The notes under the pieces: model-generated
Databases searched by the model: none
The model's input: the letters and a program-made list of their open reading frames with translations, nothing else
What the model was told of the DNA's origin: nothing
Program-made: the position numbers and the translations under genes
Assembly (NCBI GenBank): GCA_943357275.1
Contig: CALRGL010000011.1
Span: 1 to 18,116 of the forward strand
Reading direction: 5' to 3'
DNA: 18,116 nucleotides
Source: Candidatus Uhrbacteria bacterium RIFOXYB12_FULL_58_10
GTDB taxonomy: Bacteria > Patescibacteriota > Patescibacteriia > UBA9934 > GWF2-40-263
Part shown: positions 8,500-14,972 of the stretch, one piece after another
How the letters are laid out: the number at the start of each line of letters is the position of its first letter
How positions within the stretch are numbered: position 1 is the first letter of the stretch

Positions 8500-8979
8500 A
8501 TGACAATCAAAGCCGTCCTCACAAATCCAAACACTGAACTTCGCAAAAAATCGAAGATTGTTTCTCGTGATGAAATTCAAACAAAAGAAATGGAAGCATT
8601 GGTTGAAGATCTTATCGAAACCATGAGAATAGAAAATGGCGTTGGGATTGCTGCTCCACAAATCGGTGTTTTAAAACGCGTGATTATCATCGACACAGGC
8701 GACGGGGCACAAGCTTTTATCAATCCAAAAATTACCTCAAAGTCACTTTCAAAAGTTGAAGGTGAAGAAGGATGTCTCTCTGTTCCTGGTGTTTATGGAA
8801 TGGTCAAACGTCATAAACGTATAACTGTTCAAGCAACACTCCTAAACGGCGACGACGTTGTGATTAAGGCGGATAAATTCCCCGCAATCGTGTTTCAGCA
8901 CGAAATGGATCATCTTGATGGCGTATTATTTATTGATCACGTAACACGATACACCAAACCACCCAAGAACGTCTTATGA
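8500..8979 (+). CDS. def: Peptide deformylase
   Basis: Metalloenzyme that removes the formyl group from the N-terminal Met of new proteins. At 159 residues it is of usual length. All three signature motifs are intact: GVGIAAPQIG, EGCLSVP with metal-ligand Cys92, and QHEMDHLDG with His134, Glu135 and His138. The ATG at 8500 (MTIKAV) is chosen because it gives the family N-terminus; a TTG at 8482 in the same frame would overlap the end of the PriA-like gene and add six residues with no family match. No Shine-Dalgarno is visible, and the gene sits 11 bases after the PriA-like stop. It overlaps fmt by four bases (ATGA), so the two opposing activities of the formyl cycle are translationally coupled. 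Confidence 0.97.
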   Translation: MTIKAVLTNPNTELRKKSKIVSRDEIQTKEMEALVEDLIETMRIENGVGIAAPQIGVLKRVIIIDTGDGAQAFINPKITSKSLSKVEGEEGCLSVPGVYGMVKRHKRITVQATLLNGDDVVIKADKFPAIVFQHEMDHLDGVLFIDHVTRYTKPPKNVL

Positions 8980-9908
8980 ACATTGTCTTTTTTGGGACAC
9001 CAGCGTTCTCAGTCCCCTTTTTATCTGCATTACACAACGATCCTTCCATAAACGTCCTTGGAGTCGTTTGTCAGCCGGATAAGCCTGTAGGACGCAAACA
9101 AGAGCTCACAGCGCCTGCTGTAAAGCAAAAGGCACTTGAGCTGAACATTCCTGTTTTTCAATTTGACTCATTACGCAAACCAGAAGCTATTGAAACACTC
9201 AAGACCTTGAAAGCAGATGTGTTTGTCTTGGTGGTCTACGGAAAATTTTTGCCGGATGAAATGCTCAACCTTGCTCCCTTTGGCGTTGTAAACGTTCATC
9301 CTTCCCTCTTACCAAAATACCGAGGTCCTTCACCCATGAAAACAGCTCTACTCAATGGAGAAACGGAAACGGGTATCTCGATTATGTTGCTAGATTCTGG
9401 AATGGATACAGGCCCACTGTTAGCTCAAACTGGGCTTACAATAGATTCAAGAGAGACAAACACTACACTTGAAGAAAAAGTTTGTATGCTCGGACCAGAA
9501 TTCCTACTTAAAACGCTAAAAGGATACGTGAACGGTTCTGTTCAACCACAGCCTCAAAATCATTCTGAGGCAACCGTCACAAAGATCTTAGAGCGAGAAG
9601 ATGGACGCATTAATTGGCATCAAACGGCGCATCAGATCGATTGTCAAATTCGCGCATTTGAACCTTGGCCTGGAACCTGGACAACATGGCAAGATGCGCG
9701 ACTCAAACTAGTAAAAGCCCATCCTTCACAAGAACCTTCCACGAATCAACCCGTAGGAACCGTTCTAATGAGAGAGGAGAAACTTCTTGTTCAAACCGGA
9801 AAAGACCTTATTGAACTTGAGCAAGTTCAACTTGAAGGAAAACAAGTTCAATCAATATATGAATTTGTTCGCGGTCACGCTGACATGATTCATTCCGTTC
9901 TCAATTAA
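8976..9908 (+). CDS. fmt: Methionyl-tRNA formyltransferase
   Basis: Transfers a formyl group from 10-formyl-tetrahydrofolate to Met-tRNA(fMet) for translation initiation. At 310 residues it is full length. It begins MNIVFFGTPAFSVPFL (formyltransferase Rossmann start) and carries NVHPSLLPKYRGPSP, the folate/catalytic signature. ISIMLLDSGMDTGPLL follows, and the C-terminal domain has FEPWPGTWT and GTVL. It overlaps def by ATGA and ends the five-gene plus-strand cluster. Its stop codon abuts the stem of an intrinsic terminator. Confidence 0.97.
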   Translation: MNIVFFGTPAFSVPFLSALHNDPSINVLGVVCQPDKPVGRKQELTAPAVKQKALELNIPVFQFDSLRKPEAIETLKTLKADVFVLVVYGKFLPDEMLNLAPFGVVNVHPSLLPKYRGPSPMKTALLNGETETGISIMLLDSGMDTGPLLAQTGLTIDSRETNTTLEEKVCMLGPEFLLKTLKGYVNGSVQPQPQNHSEATVTKILEREDGRINWHQTAHQIDCQIRAFEPWPGTWTTWQDARLKLVKAHPSQEPSTNQPVGTVLMREEKLLVQTGKDLIELEQVQLEGKQVQSIYEFVRGHADMIHSVLN

Positions 9909-9934
9909 AAAATACGCGTTATGCGTATTTTTTT
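9906..9934. terminator. Bidirectional intrinsic terminator between fmt and the RskA-like gene
   Basis: A 10-bp stem (AAAAATACGC at 9908-9917 with GCGTATTTTT at 9923-9932) has a GTTAT loop. Runs of A on the left and T on the right give a U tract in both directions, so it can end transcription of fmt on the plus strand and of the convergent gene at 9936 on the minus strand. Confidence 0.85.
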
Positions 9935-9935
9935 A

Positions 9936-10535
9936 CTATTCAATCACTCCTTCGAGAAGATGTTTTGCTGGAGATGGATTCAAATCGTCAGACTCCAAGG
10001 TTAAAACATAGAAGTCATACTCTTCCAGATTTTCCTCCGTGGTATAGACATTATAAAAACGATCCTCTACTAACAATGCTTTTCCTGTACTAATGACGGA
10101 AAGATTGTCTCCGCGTCGTACTAACCAACCTTCATAGTAAGAATGTTCATCTGGAAACGGAAGTCCGCCCATTTGTGCAGCGATGGTAAAACCACCACTT
10201 GTTTTGTGGATGTGTGCAAGTCCGAAACTTCCACCTCCCGTAACGTCCGCAAGTGCACCTGACTGCCAACTGCTCCAATCTAGTGCTTTGTAAGCAGAGA
10301 CATCTTCAAGTGTTTTTTCATTTTTTGGATGGGTCAACGCAGTGGCTGCCATTCGTTGAATTTCTTGGTCGTCCATGATGAGCCCGCTCTTTTTAGCTTC
10401 TGATAAAATCGATGCTTTATCGATTTCTCCAGAATTTTGAGCAAGTTCGTTGCTGGCTTTATAACAACCAAACCCAACAAGAAGAATGACCGCAAAACTC
10501 ATGGCTAATGTGACGATTCGTAGGCTGTATTTCAT
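9936..10535 (-). CDS. Membrane-anchored protein with an RskA (anti-sigma-K) C-terminal-like domain
   Basis: 199 residues from the ATG at 10535. The reading frame is open for 34 more codons upstream, but that would run across the promoter and part of the inverted repeat. The chosen start gives a clean N-terminal membrane segment (YSLRIVTLAMSFAVILLVGF). A Cys follows (GFGC), but the residues before it do not match a canonical lipobox, so an uncleaved anchor is more likely than a lipoprotein. After a linker, residues about 90-199 resemble the extracytoplasmic domain of RskA-type anti-sigma factors: GLPFPDEHSYYEGWLV, then LTLESDDLNPSPAKHLLEG. The sigma-binding N-terminal domain of real anti-sigma factors is absent, and no sigma gene is near. 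It lies downstream of VKOR-ccdA but has its own promoter. Function unknown; confidence applies to the domain resemblance. Confidence 0.6.
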   Translation of the reverse strand: MKYSLRIVTLAMSFAVILLVGFGCYKASNELAQNSGEIDKASILSEAKKSGLIMDDQEIQRMAATALTHPKNEKTLEDVSAYKALDWSSWQSGALADVTGGGSFGLAHIHKTSGGFTIAAQMGGLPFPDEHSYYEGWLVRRGDNLSVISTGKALLVEDRFYNVYTTEENLEEYDFYVLTLESDDLNPSPAKHLLEGVIE

Positions 10536-10545
10536 AAGCGACAAG

Positions 10546-10554
10546 AGTATAGCA
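10546..10554 (-). promoter_or_regulatory. Extended -10 promoter of the RskA-like gene
   Basis: Read on the minus strand, TGC followed by TATACT (10551 to 10546) makes an extended -10. Ten bases separate it from the ATG at 10535, predicting a leader of at most a few bases. It sits between the large inverted repeat and the gene, so the gene can be transcribed independently of ccdA. Confidence 0.6.
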
Positions 10555-10584
10555 TGGTCGTTTGGTAGATGTGAAGCGCTATAA

Positions 10585-10711
10585 AAGACTGTTGAAAACT
10601 CGCCATCTTGGTTCGAACAGGCACCCACCGACCCCACTCAACGCACCTTTCAGTACGTTTCGAGGGGATCGGAGCCCGTTCGAACCAATCTGACAAGTTT
10701 TGAACAGTCTT
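10585..10711 (-). repeat. 127-bp imperfect inverted-repeat element after ccdA
   Basis: Two 34-base arms (10585-10618 and 10678-10711) are inverted copies matching at 29 of 34 positions. The ends read AAGACTGTT and AACAGTCTT, and each arm stops inward at GTTCGAAC. The 59-base centre can continue the pairing imperfectly (GGC and CCCC blocks) and has an AACG...CGTT apical stem. The two bases at 10710-10711 are shared with the ccdA stop codon. The tetranucleotide ATAA flanks both ends (10581-10584 and 10712-10715). In the minus-strand RNA two of the five arm mismatches become G-U wobble pairs, favouring a structured minus-strand transcript. A weak U run (CUUUUAU) follows, so it could end ccdA transcription. 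It could equally be a small transposon-derived element or a regulatory RNA. No second copy was seen in the window. Confidence 0.75.
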
Positions 10712-11477
10712 ATAAATACTGCAAAAGTACGTCGTAATTGATGAATTGAAAGGCTTCGTAAACCCACGTGAGCCAGAGGGAAAGTGAATCTGTAATCAAA
10801 AGAATACCTAAAATAAGCAAAAATACTCCACCGACAAAAGAAATATACGGCAAGATACGGTTCAATTTCTTAATCGTATCGGCTGCATGAGCTATCCCCA
10901 GGGCAAGAACAAGAAATGGTAAAGCAAGCCCACAAGAGAAGATAAACAAGAGAAAAGCTCCTTGAACGACCGTACCGCTTGTCGATGCTAGAAACAATAC
11001 GGAGCCTAAAATAGGACCAACACAGGGTGTCCATCCAAACGCAAACGTTGCTCCAAATAAAAAGGCACTTGTTGCAGATCCTGGATGAAGATTGCGAATC
11101 ACAAACTTATGTTCTTGAGAAAAGAAGTCGGAAAGACGTTTTGATCGCTCAAAGAGACCAAGTAAGTAAGCACCGAAAAACAAGACAAAAACCCCTCCTA
11201 TTCTTCCCAGAACAACACGATACTGAACAAGAGCAGCACCACCAAGAGCAAACAAGACTCCTAGAATAATAAACACGGAACTGAATCCGATCACGTAAAA
11301 TAACGCATTTCTCAAAACACGTCTTTTAATTTTTGAAGATTTTTCAGGATGCTGAAGATCCTTTGCAGAGACTCCGCTTATAAATCCCAGAAAAGCAGGA
11401 ACGAGCGGTAACGTACAAGGAGCCATGAACGTAAGAAGTCCAGCAATAAACGAAGGGATGATTAAATTCCAAGACAT
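10710..11477 (-). CDS. ccdA: CcdA-type thiol-disulfide membrane transporter
   Basis: Membrane protein of the DsbD-beta/CcdA family that carries reducing equivalents from cytoplasmic thioredoxin to the outside through a cysteine pair in the membrane. It has 255 residues and about six hydrophobic segments. Both signature cysteines are present: FMAPCTLPLVP (Cys21) and GWTPCVGPILG (Cys152). The start ATG is two bases after the VKOR stop, so the two genes form one operon. No thioredoxin-fold partner is encoded in the window. The gene ends at the inverted-repeat element. Confidence 0.93.
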   Translation of the reverse strand: MSWNLIIPSFIAGLLTFMAPCTLPLVPAFLGFISGVSAKDLQHPEKSSKIKRRVLRNALFYVIGFSSVFIILGVLFALGGAALVQYRVVLGRIGGVFVLFFGAYLLGLFERSKRLSDFFSQEHKFVIRNLHPGSATSAFLFGATFAFGWTPCVGPILGSVLFLASTSGTVVQGAFLLFIFSCGLALPFLVLALGIAHAADTIKKLNRILPYISFVGGVFLLILGILLITDSLSLWLTWVYEAFQFINYDVLLQYL

Positions 11478-11479
11478 AA

Positions 11480-12487
11480 TTATTCCGTTCTAGGAGAACT
11501 GTTGTTAATCGTGCGTCTTTCAAAAACAAATCCAAGATAGGCTGCAAAAGAAACAAAAAAGACATAATAAACCAATCCATTTTGGAAAGAGAAAGACGAC
11601 AAACTCAACATGTTTAACAAAAAGACTGAAAACCAAGACAACAACATCACAGGACCTAAAATAAAGACTAACCTTCTTACTCTTGCTAAAACATGACTAA
11701 TCTCGTTGAGATTCGTTTGAAAGGTGAGGTCAATATAGTGAGGAGTTGCTACAAGATTAATGTATCCATTTGAAAACAAAATAACCGCGAAAATAATGAT
11801 TTGAAGAAAACTTTTTTCAAGAGCAATAACGGATCCCTGATCAGGAAGATAAATTCCCAAGCCTGTGACAGCGATAATTCCAATGCAAAACCAAGTCATT
11901 TGAGAAAACAGGTCAAGAATGAGCGATTCATCTTCAGAGATATGTAAATCTTTTAAAAACTTATGAAAGAAAATAATGGCAAACAACATATAACTCAGTC
12001 CAAATCCCAAGCTCATCATGTGCAACAAAACAATCCCCTCTCTTGCCTGAACTAAAACAGGTAAAATGACAGAAGAAGAAATAGTAAGGGACAAAAGAAA
12101 TAAAGAAAAACAAAAAAATGCTGAGACCAAACACCAAGTGCAAAGTTTTTTCAAAAAAGCAAACTGAATAAAGGTAAGATAAAAAGAAAAAGTAACTGCA
12201 AATGTAGAAGCAAAAAGTGCAATAATTTTGACGATACTTTGATCCATCAAAACAGGAAAACTCACAATAGCCGTATATCCAAGTACAATGAAAGAATAAT
12301 AAACGAGCCCAAGAATTTCCACAGGGATTCCTAAAAAATGGGAATAACGACTTCCAATAACATCCGTACAATTCCCACGAAGAGGACAAACAAAGTGCTC
12401 AACTTTATTTCGTTTTTTTTGAAACATGTACAGAGCTAGAAAAAATCCAGCAAGAGCAATCGCAATTGTCAAAAGATAAGCATACAT
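11480..12487 (-). CDS. VKOR-family oxidoreductase with an extra C-terminal membrane domain
   Basis: Vitamin K epoxide reductase-type membrane protein that makes disulfides by passing electrons to quinone, the role DsbB has elsewhere. 335 residues, much longer than a lone VKOR domain (about 140-150). Residues 1-150 hold the domain: CPLRGNC with Cys34 and Cys40, conserved Ser46, GIPVEILG, and the quinone-side CTWC (Cys116, Cys119). Residues about 160-330 add roughly four more membrane segments, with LHMMSLGFGLSYMLF, then an acidic ISEDES loop, then FCIGIIAVTGLGIYLP. From memory this resembles the uncharacterised membrane family COG5615, which I cannot verify. VKOR is more often fused to a thioredoxin domain; none is seen here. 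First gene of an operon with ccdA, driven by an extended -10 promoter. Confidence 0.85.
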   Translation of the reverse strand: MYAYLLTIAIALAGFFLALYMFQKKRNKVEHFVCPLRGNCTDVIGSRYSHFLGIPVEILGLVYYSFIVLGYTAIVSFPVLMDQSIVKIIALFASTFAVTFSFYLTFIQFAFLKKLCTWCLVSAFFCFSLFLLSLTISSSVILPVLVQAREGIVLLHMMSLGFGLSYMLFAIIFFHKFLKDLHISEDESLILDLFSQMTWFCIGIIAVTGLGIYLPDQGSVIALEKSFLQIIIFAVILFSNGYINLVATPHYIDLTFQTNLNEISHVLARVRRLVFILGPVMLLSWFSVFLLNMLSLSSFSFQNGLVYYVFFVSFAAYLGFVFERRTINNSSPRTE

Positions 12488-12495
12488 ACAAGTGA

Positions 12496-12504
12496 ATTAT
12501 AGCA
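12496..12504 (-). promoter_or_regulatory. Extended -10 promoter of the VKOR-ccdA operon
   Basis: On the minus strand TGC precedes a perfect TATAAT (12501 to 12496). The VKOR ATG at 12487 follows after eight bases, again implying a leaderless transcript. It is arranged back-to-back with the promoter of the plus-strand gene at 12549 within a 61-base divergent region. Confidence 0.7.
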
Positions 12505-12520
12505 CGAGCAATTTTGACTG

Positions 12521-12529
12521 TGATATACT
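12521..12529 (+). promoter_or_regulatory. Extended -10 promoter of the 115-residue gene
   Basis: TGA followed by TATACT (12524-12529) is an extended -10. The ATG at 12549 lies 19 bases downstream, giving a short leader of about 13 bases with a purine-rich AGAGAAG before the start. TTGACT at 12514-12519 is too close to serve as its -35. Confidence 0.55.
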
Positions 12530-12548
12530 TTACACACAAGAGAAGACT

Positions 12549-12896
12549 ATGAGTGAAAAATATAGATCTCCGCAATCAGAAAAAGAATCAGCCTACGAAT
12601 TAACTATTCGTGGCTATGCTGACGTTGCTGAACGATTAGCTCATGAATACATTCCACCAGCCAATATTTGGCAAGCTCTAAAAAACGAACAAGGTCCAGA
12701 TCGTTCTAAACTCTTTTATGATATCAAAGAAGAATTGAATCGACGAAACAAACTAAGAGATGAGCAAGAGAAATTAATAAGATTAATAAGAACTACCGAT
12801 CGAAAGGAAACACTCCTTTCTGGAGCTCTTAAAAATGAGCTCTTTCACAAAAGACGCACAGATGAAAGTGACGACGAAGATCAAGGGAATGATTAA
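12549..12896 (+). CDS. Small charged, mostly helical protein of unknown function
   Basis: 115 residues from the ATG at 12549 (MSEKYRSPQ). The frame stays open back to an ATG at 12492, but that start would place the promoter inside the gene. The protein has no signal peptide or membrane segment. The middle is rich in Glu, Lys and Arg with heptad-like spacing (FYDIKEELNRRNKLRDEQEKL), suggesting a coiled helix, and the tail is strongly acidic (DESDDEDQGND). I do not recognise a family. It is a single-gene unit with its own promoter and a strong terminator, and it shares a divergent promoter region with VKOR-ccdA. Good boundaries on both sides make it a convincing real gene. Confidence 0.75.
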   Translation: MSEKYRSPQSEKESAYELTIRGYADVAERLAHEYIPPANIWQALKNEQGPDRSKLFYDIKEELNRRNKLRDEQEKLIRLIRTTDRKETLLSGALKNELFHKRRTDESDDEDQGND

Positions 12897-12897
12897 C

Positions 12898-12928
12898 AAA
12901 AGACCAGGACGGCTCCTGGTCTTTTTTT
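12898..12928 (+). terminator. Intrinsic terminator after the 115-residue gene
   Basis: A perfect 12-bp stem (AAAAGACCAGGA at 12898-12909 with TCCTGGTCTTTT at 12914-12925) closed by a CGGC tetraloop, followed by more T. It starts one base after the stop codon. Confidence 0.93.
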
Positions 12929-12984
12929 CTCTAAATTAAGAAAAGAACTTCGAATCACTCCCCCTATCCAAGGATTCAATCTTG

Positions 12985-12998
12985 TGCTAGTGTATAAC
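12985..12998 (+). promoter_or_regulatory. Probable promoter of the DEAD-box helicase gene
   Basis: Two overlapping -10 candidates exist. TGC followed by TAGTGT (12985-12993) ends nine bases before the ATG and matches the spacing seen at other genes in the window, though the hexamer is poor. TATAAC (12993-12998) is a better hexamer but ends only four bases before the ATG, which would place the start site at or inside the codon. Either way no room remains for a Shine-Dalgarno. Confidence 0.4.
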
Positions 12999-13002
12999 CA
13001 TT

Positions 13003-14286
13003 ATGCCAAGAGAAGAAATCAACACAGCGCAATTTTACGGGCTTGGAATTGCCCCAAATTTGCTTAATCGGCTTGAAGAACTGGGTTTTAAGCACCCAAC
13101 GCCGATCCAACACAAAGCTATTCCTATTGCTATTTCGGGCGAAGATGTCATTGGAATTGCCCAAACAGGAACCGGAAAGACCCTTGCGTTCTCCCTTCCA
13201 ATGATTCAACAAATTTCCGCCAAGAAGAAAACGGGGCTTATTTTGCTTCCAACACGTGAACTTGCTGTACAGGTTGAAGAAACATTGAGAAAAGTCGCAG
13301 GTGGCCTTGGTCTTCGCACGGCTATTTTGATTGGTGGAACTGCCATGAACCCACAAATCAAACAATTGCGTGCCAAACCACATATCATCGTTGCTACCCC
13401 TGGTCGACTTATTGACCATATGGAACAACGTTTTGCCAACCTTTCCAACGTTGGCGTCCTAGTTTTGGACGAGGCAGATCGTATGCTCGACATGGGATTT
13501 GCTCCACAGCTCAAACGTATTCTTTCAACCATTCCAGCAGATCGACAAACCATGTTGTTCTCTGCAACCATGCCTCCAGAAATTGCCGCTATTGCAAAGA
13601 CCTACATGAAAAGCCCACTTCGCGTTGAAGTGGCGCCAGCTGGATCTGTTGCAGAAAAGGTTGATCAAGAAGTTTACATTGTTCCAAAGAACGACAAAAC
13701 AGCCTTGCTAGAACGACTGCTTATTGAATACAAAGGAACTGTCCTCGTTTTCACACGAACAAAGCACGGAGCTTCAAAACTTGCTCGTTCCCTTCGCACA
13801 ATCAATATCGGCGTGGCAGAAATTCACTCCAACCGATCACAAAACCAACGACAAGATGCCTTAAAAGGATTTTCTAATGGTCGTTACCGAGTTCTCGTTG
13901 CAACAGACATTGCTGCACGTGGAATCGATGTTAAAAATATCGAGCTTGTCGTGAACTACGATCTTCCAGATCACACAGAAGACTACGTCCACCGCATCGG
14001 ACGAACAGGTCGTGCTGGAAGCACAGGAAAAGCAATTTCCTTTGCTGTTCCAGAACAAAAACGCGATATCAAGCAAATCGAACGACTTATTCGTAAGTCA
14101 TTGAACGTTAAAACTCCAGAAGGAGAACTCGTTCAACAATCTCAAGAATTCAAAGATGCTCGACCAGAATCTTCTGGACGAGGTCGTCAAGGAGGTCGTC
14201 AAAGTGGTTATCCTCCTCGCAAAGGCGGTCAGAACCGAAACAATCGTGAACGTCGACCTTATCAACCAAAAAACGAACGTACTTAA
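13003..14286 (+). CDS. rhlE: DEAD-box ATP-dependent RNA helicase (RhlE type)
   Basis: Unwinds short RNA duplexes; RhlE-type enzymes act in ribosome assembly and RNA decay. 427 residues with every core motif: Q motif (GFKHPTPIQ), Walker A AQTGTGKT at 53-60, PTRELAVQ, TPGR, DEAD at 156-159 within LVLDEADRMLDMGF, SAT, VFTRTKHG, ATDIAARGID and HRIGRTGRAG. The run from TPGRL to LDMGF, together with VFTRTKHG, is closest to RhlE from memory. After about residue 385 there is a basic tail rich in Gly, Arg, Gln and Asn, typical of nonspecific RNA-binding extensions. It is a single-gene unit. Its stop codon lies in the loop of its own terminator. Confidence 0.93.
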   Translation: MPREEINTAQFYGLGIAPNLLNRLEELGFKHPTPIQHKAIPIAISGEDVIGIAQTGTGKTLAFSLPMIQQISAKKKTGLILLPTRELAVQVEETLRKVAGGLGLRTAILIGGTAMNPQIKQLRAKPHIIVATPGRLIDHMEQRFANLSNVGVLVLDEADRMLDMGFAPQLKRILSTIPADRQTMLFSATMPPEIAAIAKTYMKSPLRVEVAPAGSVAEKVDQEVYIVPKNDKTALLERLLIEYKGTVLVFTRTKHGASKLARSLRTINIGVAEIHSNRSQNQRQDALKGFSNGRYRVLVATDIAARGIDVKNIELVVNYDLPDHTEDYVHRIGRTGRAGSTGKAISFAVPEQKRDIKQIERLIRKSLNVKTPEGELVQQSQEFKDARPESSGRGRQGGRQSGYPPRKGGQNRNNRERRPYQPKNERT

Positions 14287-14301
14287 TACGTTCGTTTTTT
14301 T
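14268..14301. terminator. Bidirectional terminator containing the helicase stop codon
   Basis: A 14-bp stem (14268-14281 with 14287-14300; core ACGAACGTA/TACGTTCGT) has a CTTAA loop. The TAA stop (14284-14286) is in the loop, so the left stem arm encodes the last residues of the helicase. A and T runs on the two flanks allow it to serve the convergent gene at 14312 too. Confidence 0.9.
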
Positions 14302-14311
14302 AAATCAGTGT

Positions 14312-14878
14312 CTAGAGTGTTCCTTGAGAATACACAGCGATCAACTTTTTTGCTTCTTTTTCTGACTCAGCTGAATAGATCACTGGATTTGAAAAAGTTA
14401 CGTTTGCGCCCTTGTTGCTGACGTCTTTGACGGATGACTGTTTCAAAAACATTCTTAACGTCTTTATTTCAGATCCAACGGGAACGATCGTGTAAATGAC
14501 ATTGTCTGTTGTGCGAGTATCGCCCGTGACATAATTCTTAATCTTCTTTTTTGAGTTCATTAGATACCCGTAGATGTACGGATTTCCTGAACGTGATGCA
14601 TCGACGGAAGTTTTTCGTGAATCTGACTTCTTCGCATGTGAAGCCAATACAAGATAGGAACCTCTCATCTTTTCTACATTGATGTCCGTATAAGCCCAAC
14701 CGGAAGATCCGCCTGAAAGATTCACAGAATGGTTCTTTACTTCAGCCGTTCCATACGTTTTCCAATCATTTACGTCAGGAGCTAGATTGCTCGGTACTGT
14801 TTTGGCAAAAACTGCATTGAGCGGAAATACAACGAACGATAAAGCGAATATCCCTAACAAAATTGATTTCTTTGTCAT
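14312..14878 (-). CDS. Small secreted protein of unknown function
   Basis: 188 residues from the ATG at 14878. A start 15 codons upstream exists but would bury the signal peptide and overlap the rlmN promoter. The N-terminus MTKKSILLGIFALSFVVFPL, ending AVFA before KTVPSN, is a classic signal peptide. The mature part is rich in Ser, Thr, Asn, Tyr and Gly with alternating hydrophobic residues, suggesting a beta-sandwich, as in carbohydrate-binding-like domains (NLSGGSSGWAYTDINVEKMRGSYLVL). It has no cysteine and no recognisable catalytic motif. Monocistronic and convergent with the helicase gene. A TTGACT lies upstream (14914 to 14909), but no convincing -10 follows it. Confidence 0.75.
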   Translation of the reverse strand: MTKKSILLGIFALSFVVFPLNAVFAKTVPSNLAPDVNDWKTYGTAEVKNHSVNLSGGSSGWAYTDINVEKMRGSYLVLASHAKKSDSRKTSVDASRSGNPYIYGYLMNSKKKIKNYVTGDTRTTDNVIYTIVPVGSEIKTLRMFLKQSSVKDVSNKGANVTFSNPVIYSAESEKEAKKLIAVYSQGTL

Positions 14879-14922
14879 ACAATCAAAGCTTGACGTATCC
14901 ATACGAAAAGTCAAGGGAAACA

Positions 14923-14951
14923 TTGACGGAAATCGATTTTTTCGCTATAGT
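14923..14951 (+). promoter_or_regulatory. Sigma-70-type promoter of rlmN
   Basis: TTGACG (14923-14928) and TATAGT (14946-14951) are separated by exactly 17 bases, each with one mismatch to consensus. The ATG is 21 bases after the -10, giving a leader of about 15 bases without a Shine-Dalgarno. Confidence 0.8.
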
Positions 14952-14972
14952 TTGCCTCATTAAAACAACCAC

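Noticed and set aside
10611..10690. Two GTTCGAAC motifs resembling a tRNA T-loop.
   Set aside because: On either strand the five bases on each side do not form a T stem, and no anticodon arm or acceptor pairing fits. The motif is simply a palindrome at the inner end of each repeat arm.
10579..10767. Minus-strand 62-residue reading frame across the inverted repeat.
   Set aside because: It overlaps the end of ccdA in another frame and consists of repeat sequence; no start signal or family similarity supports it.
12514..12519. TTGACT as a -35 box for the gene at 12549.
   Set aside because: Only four bases separate it from the -10 hexamer, far too few for a sigma-70 promoter.
12492..12548. Upstream ATG for the 115-residue gene.
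   Set aside because: It would translate through the gene's own -10 element, so the ATG at 12549 is preferred.
14879..14923. Upstream ATG that would lengthen the small secreted protein by 15 residues.
   Set aside because: It would put charged residues before the signal peptide and overlap the rlmN -35 box.
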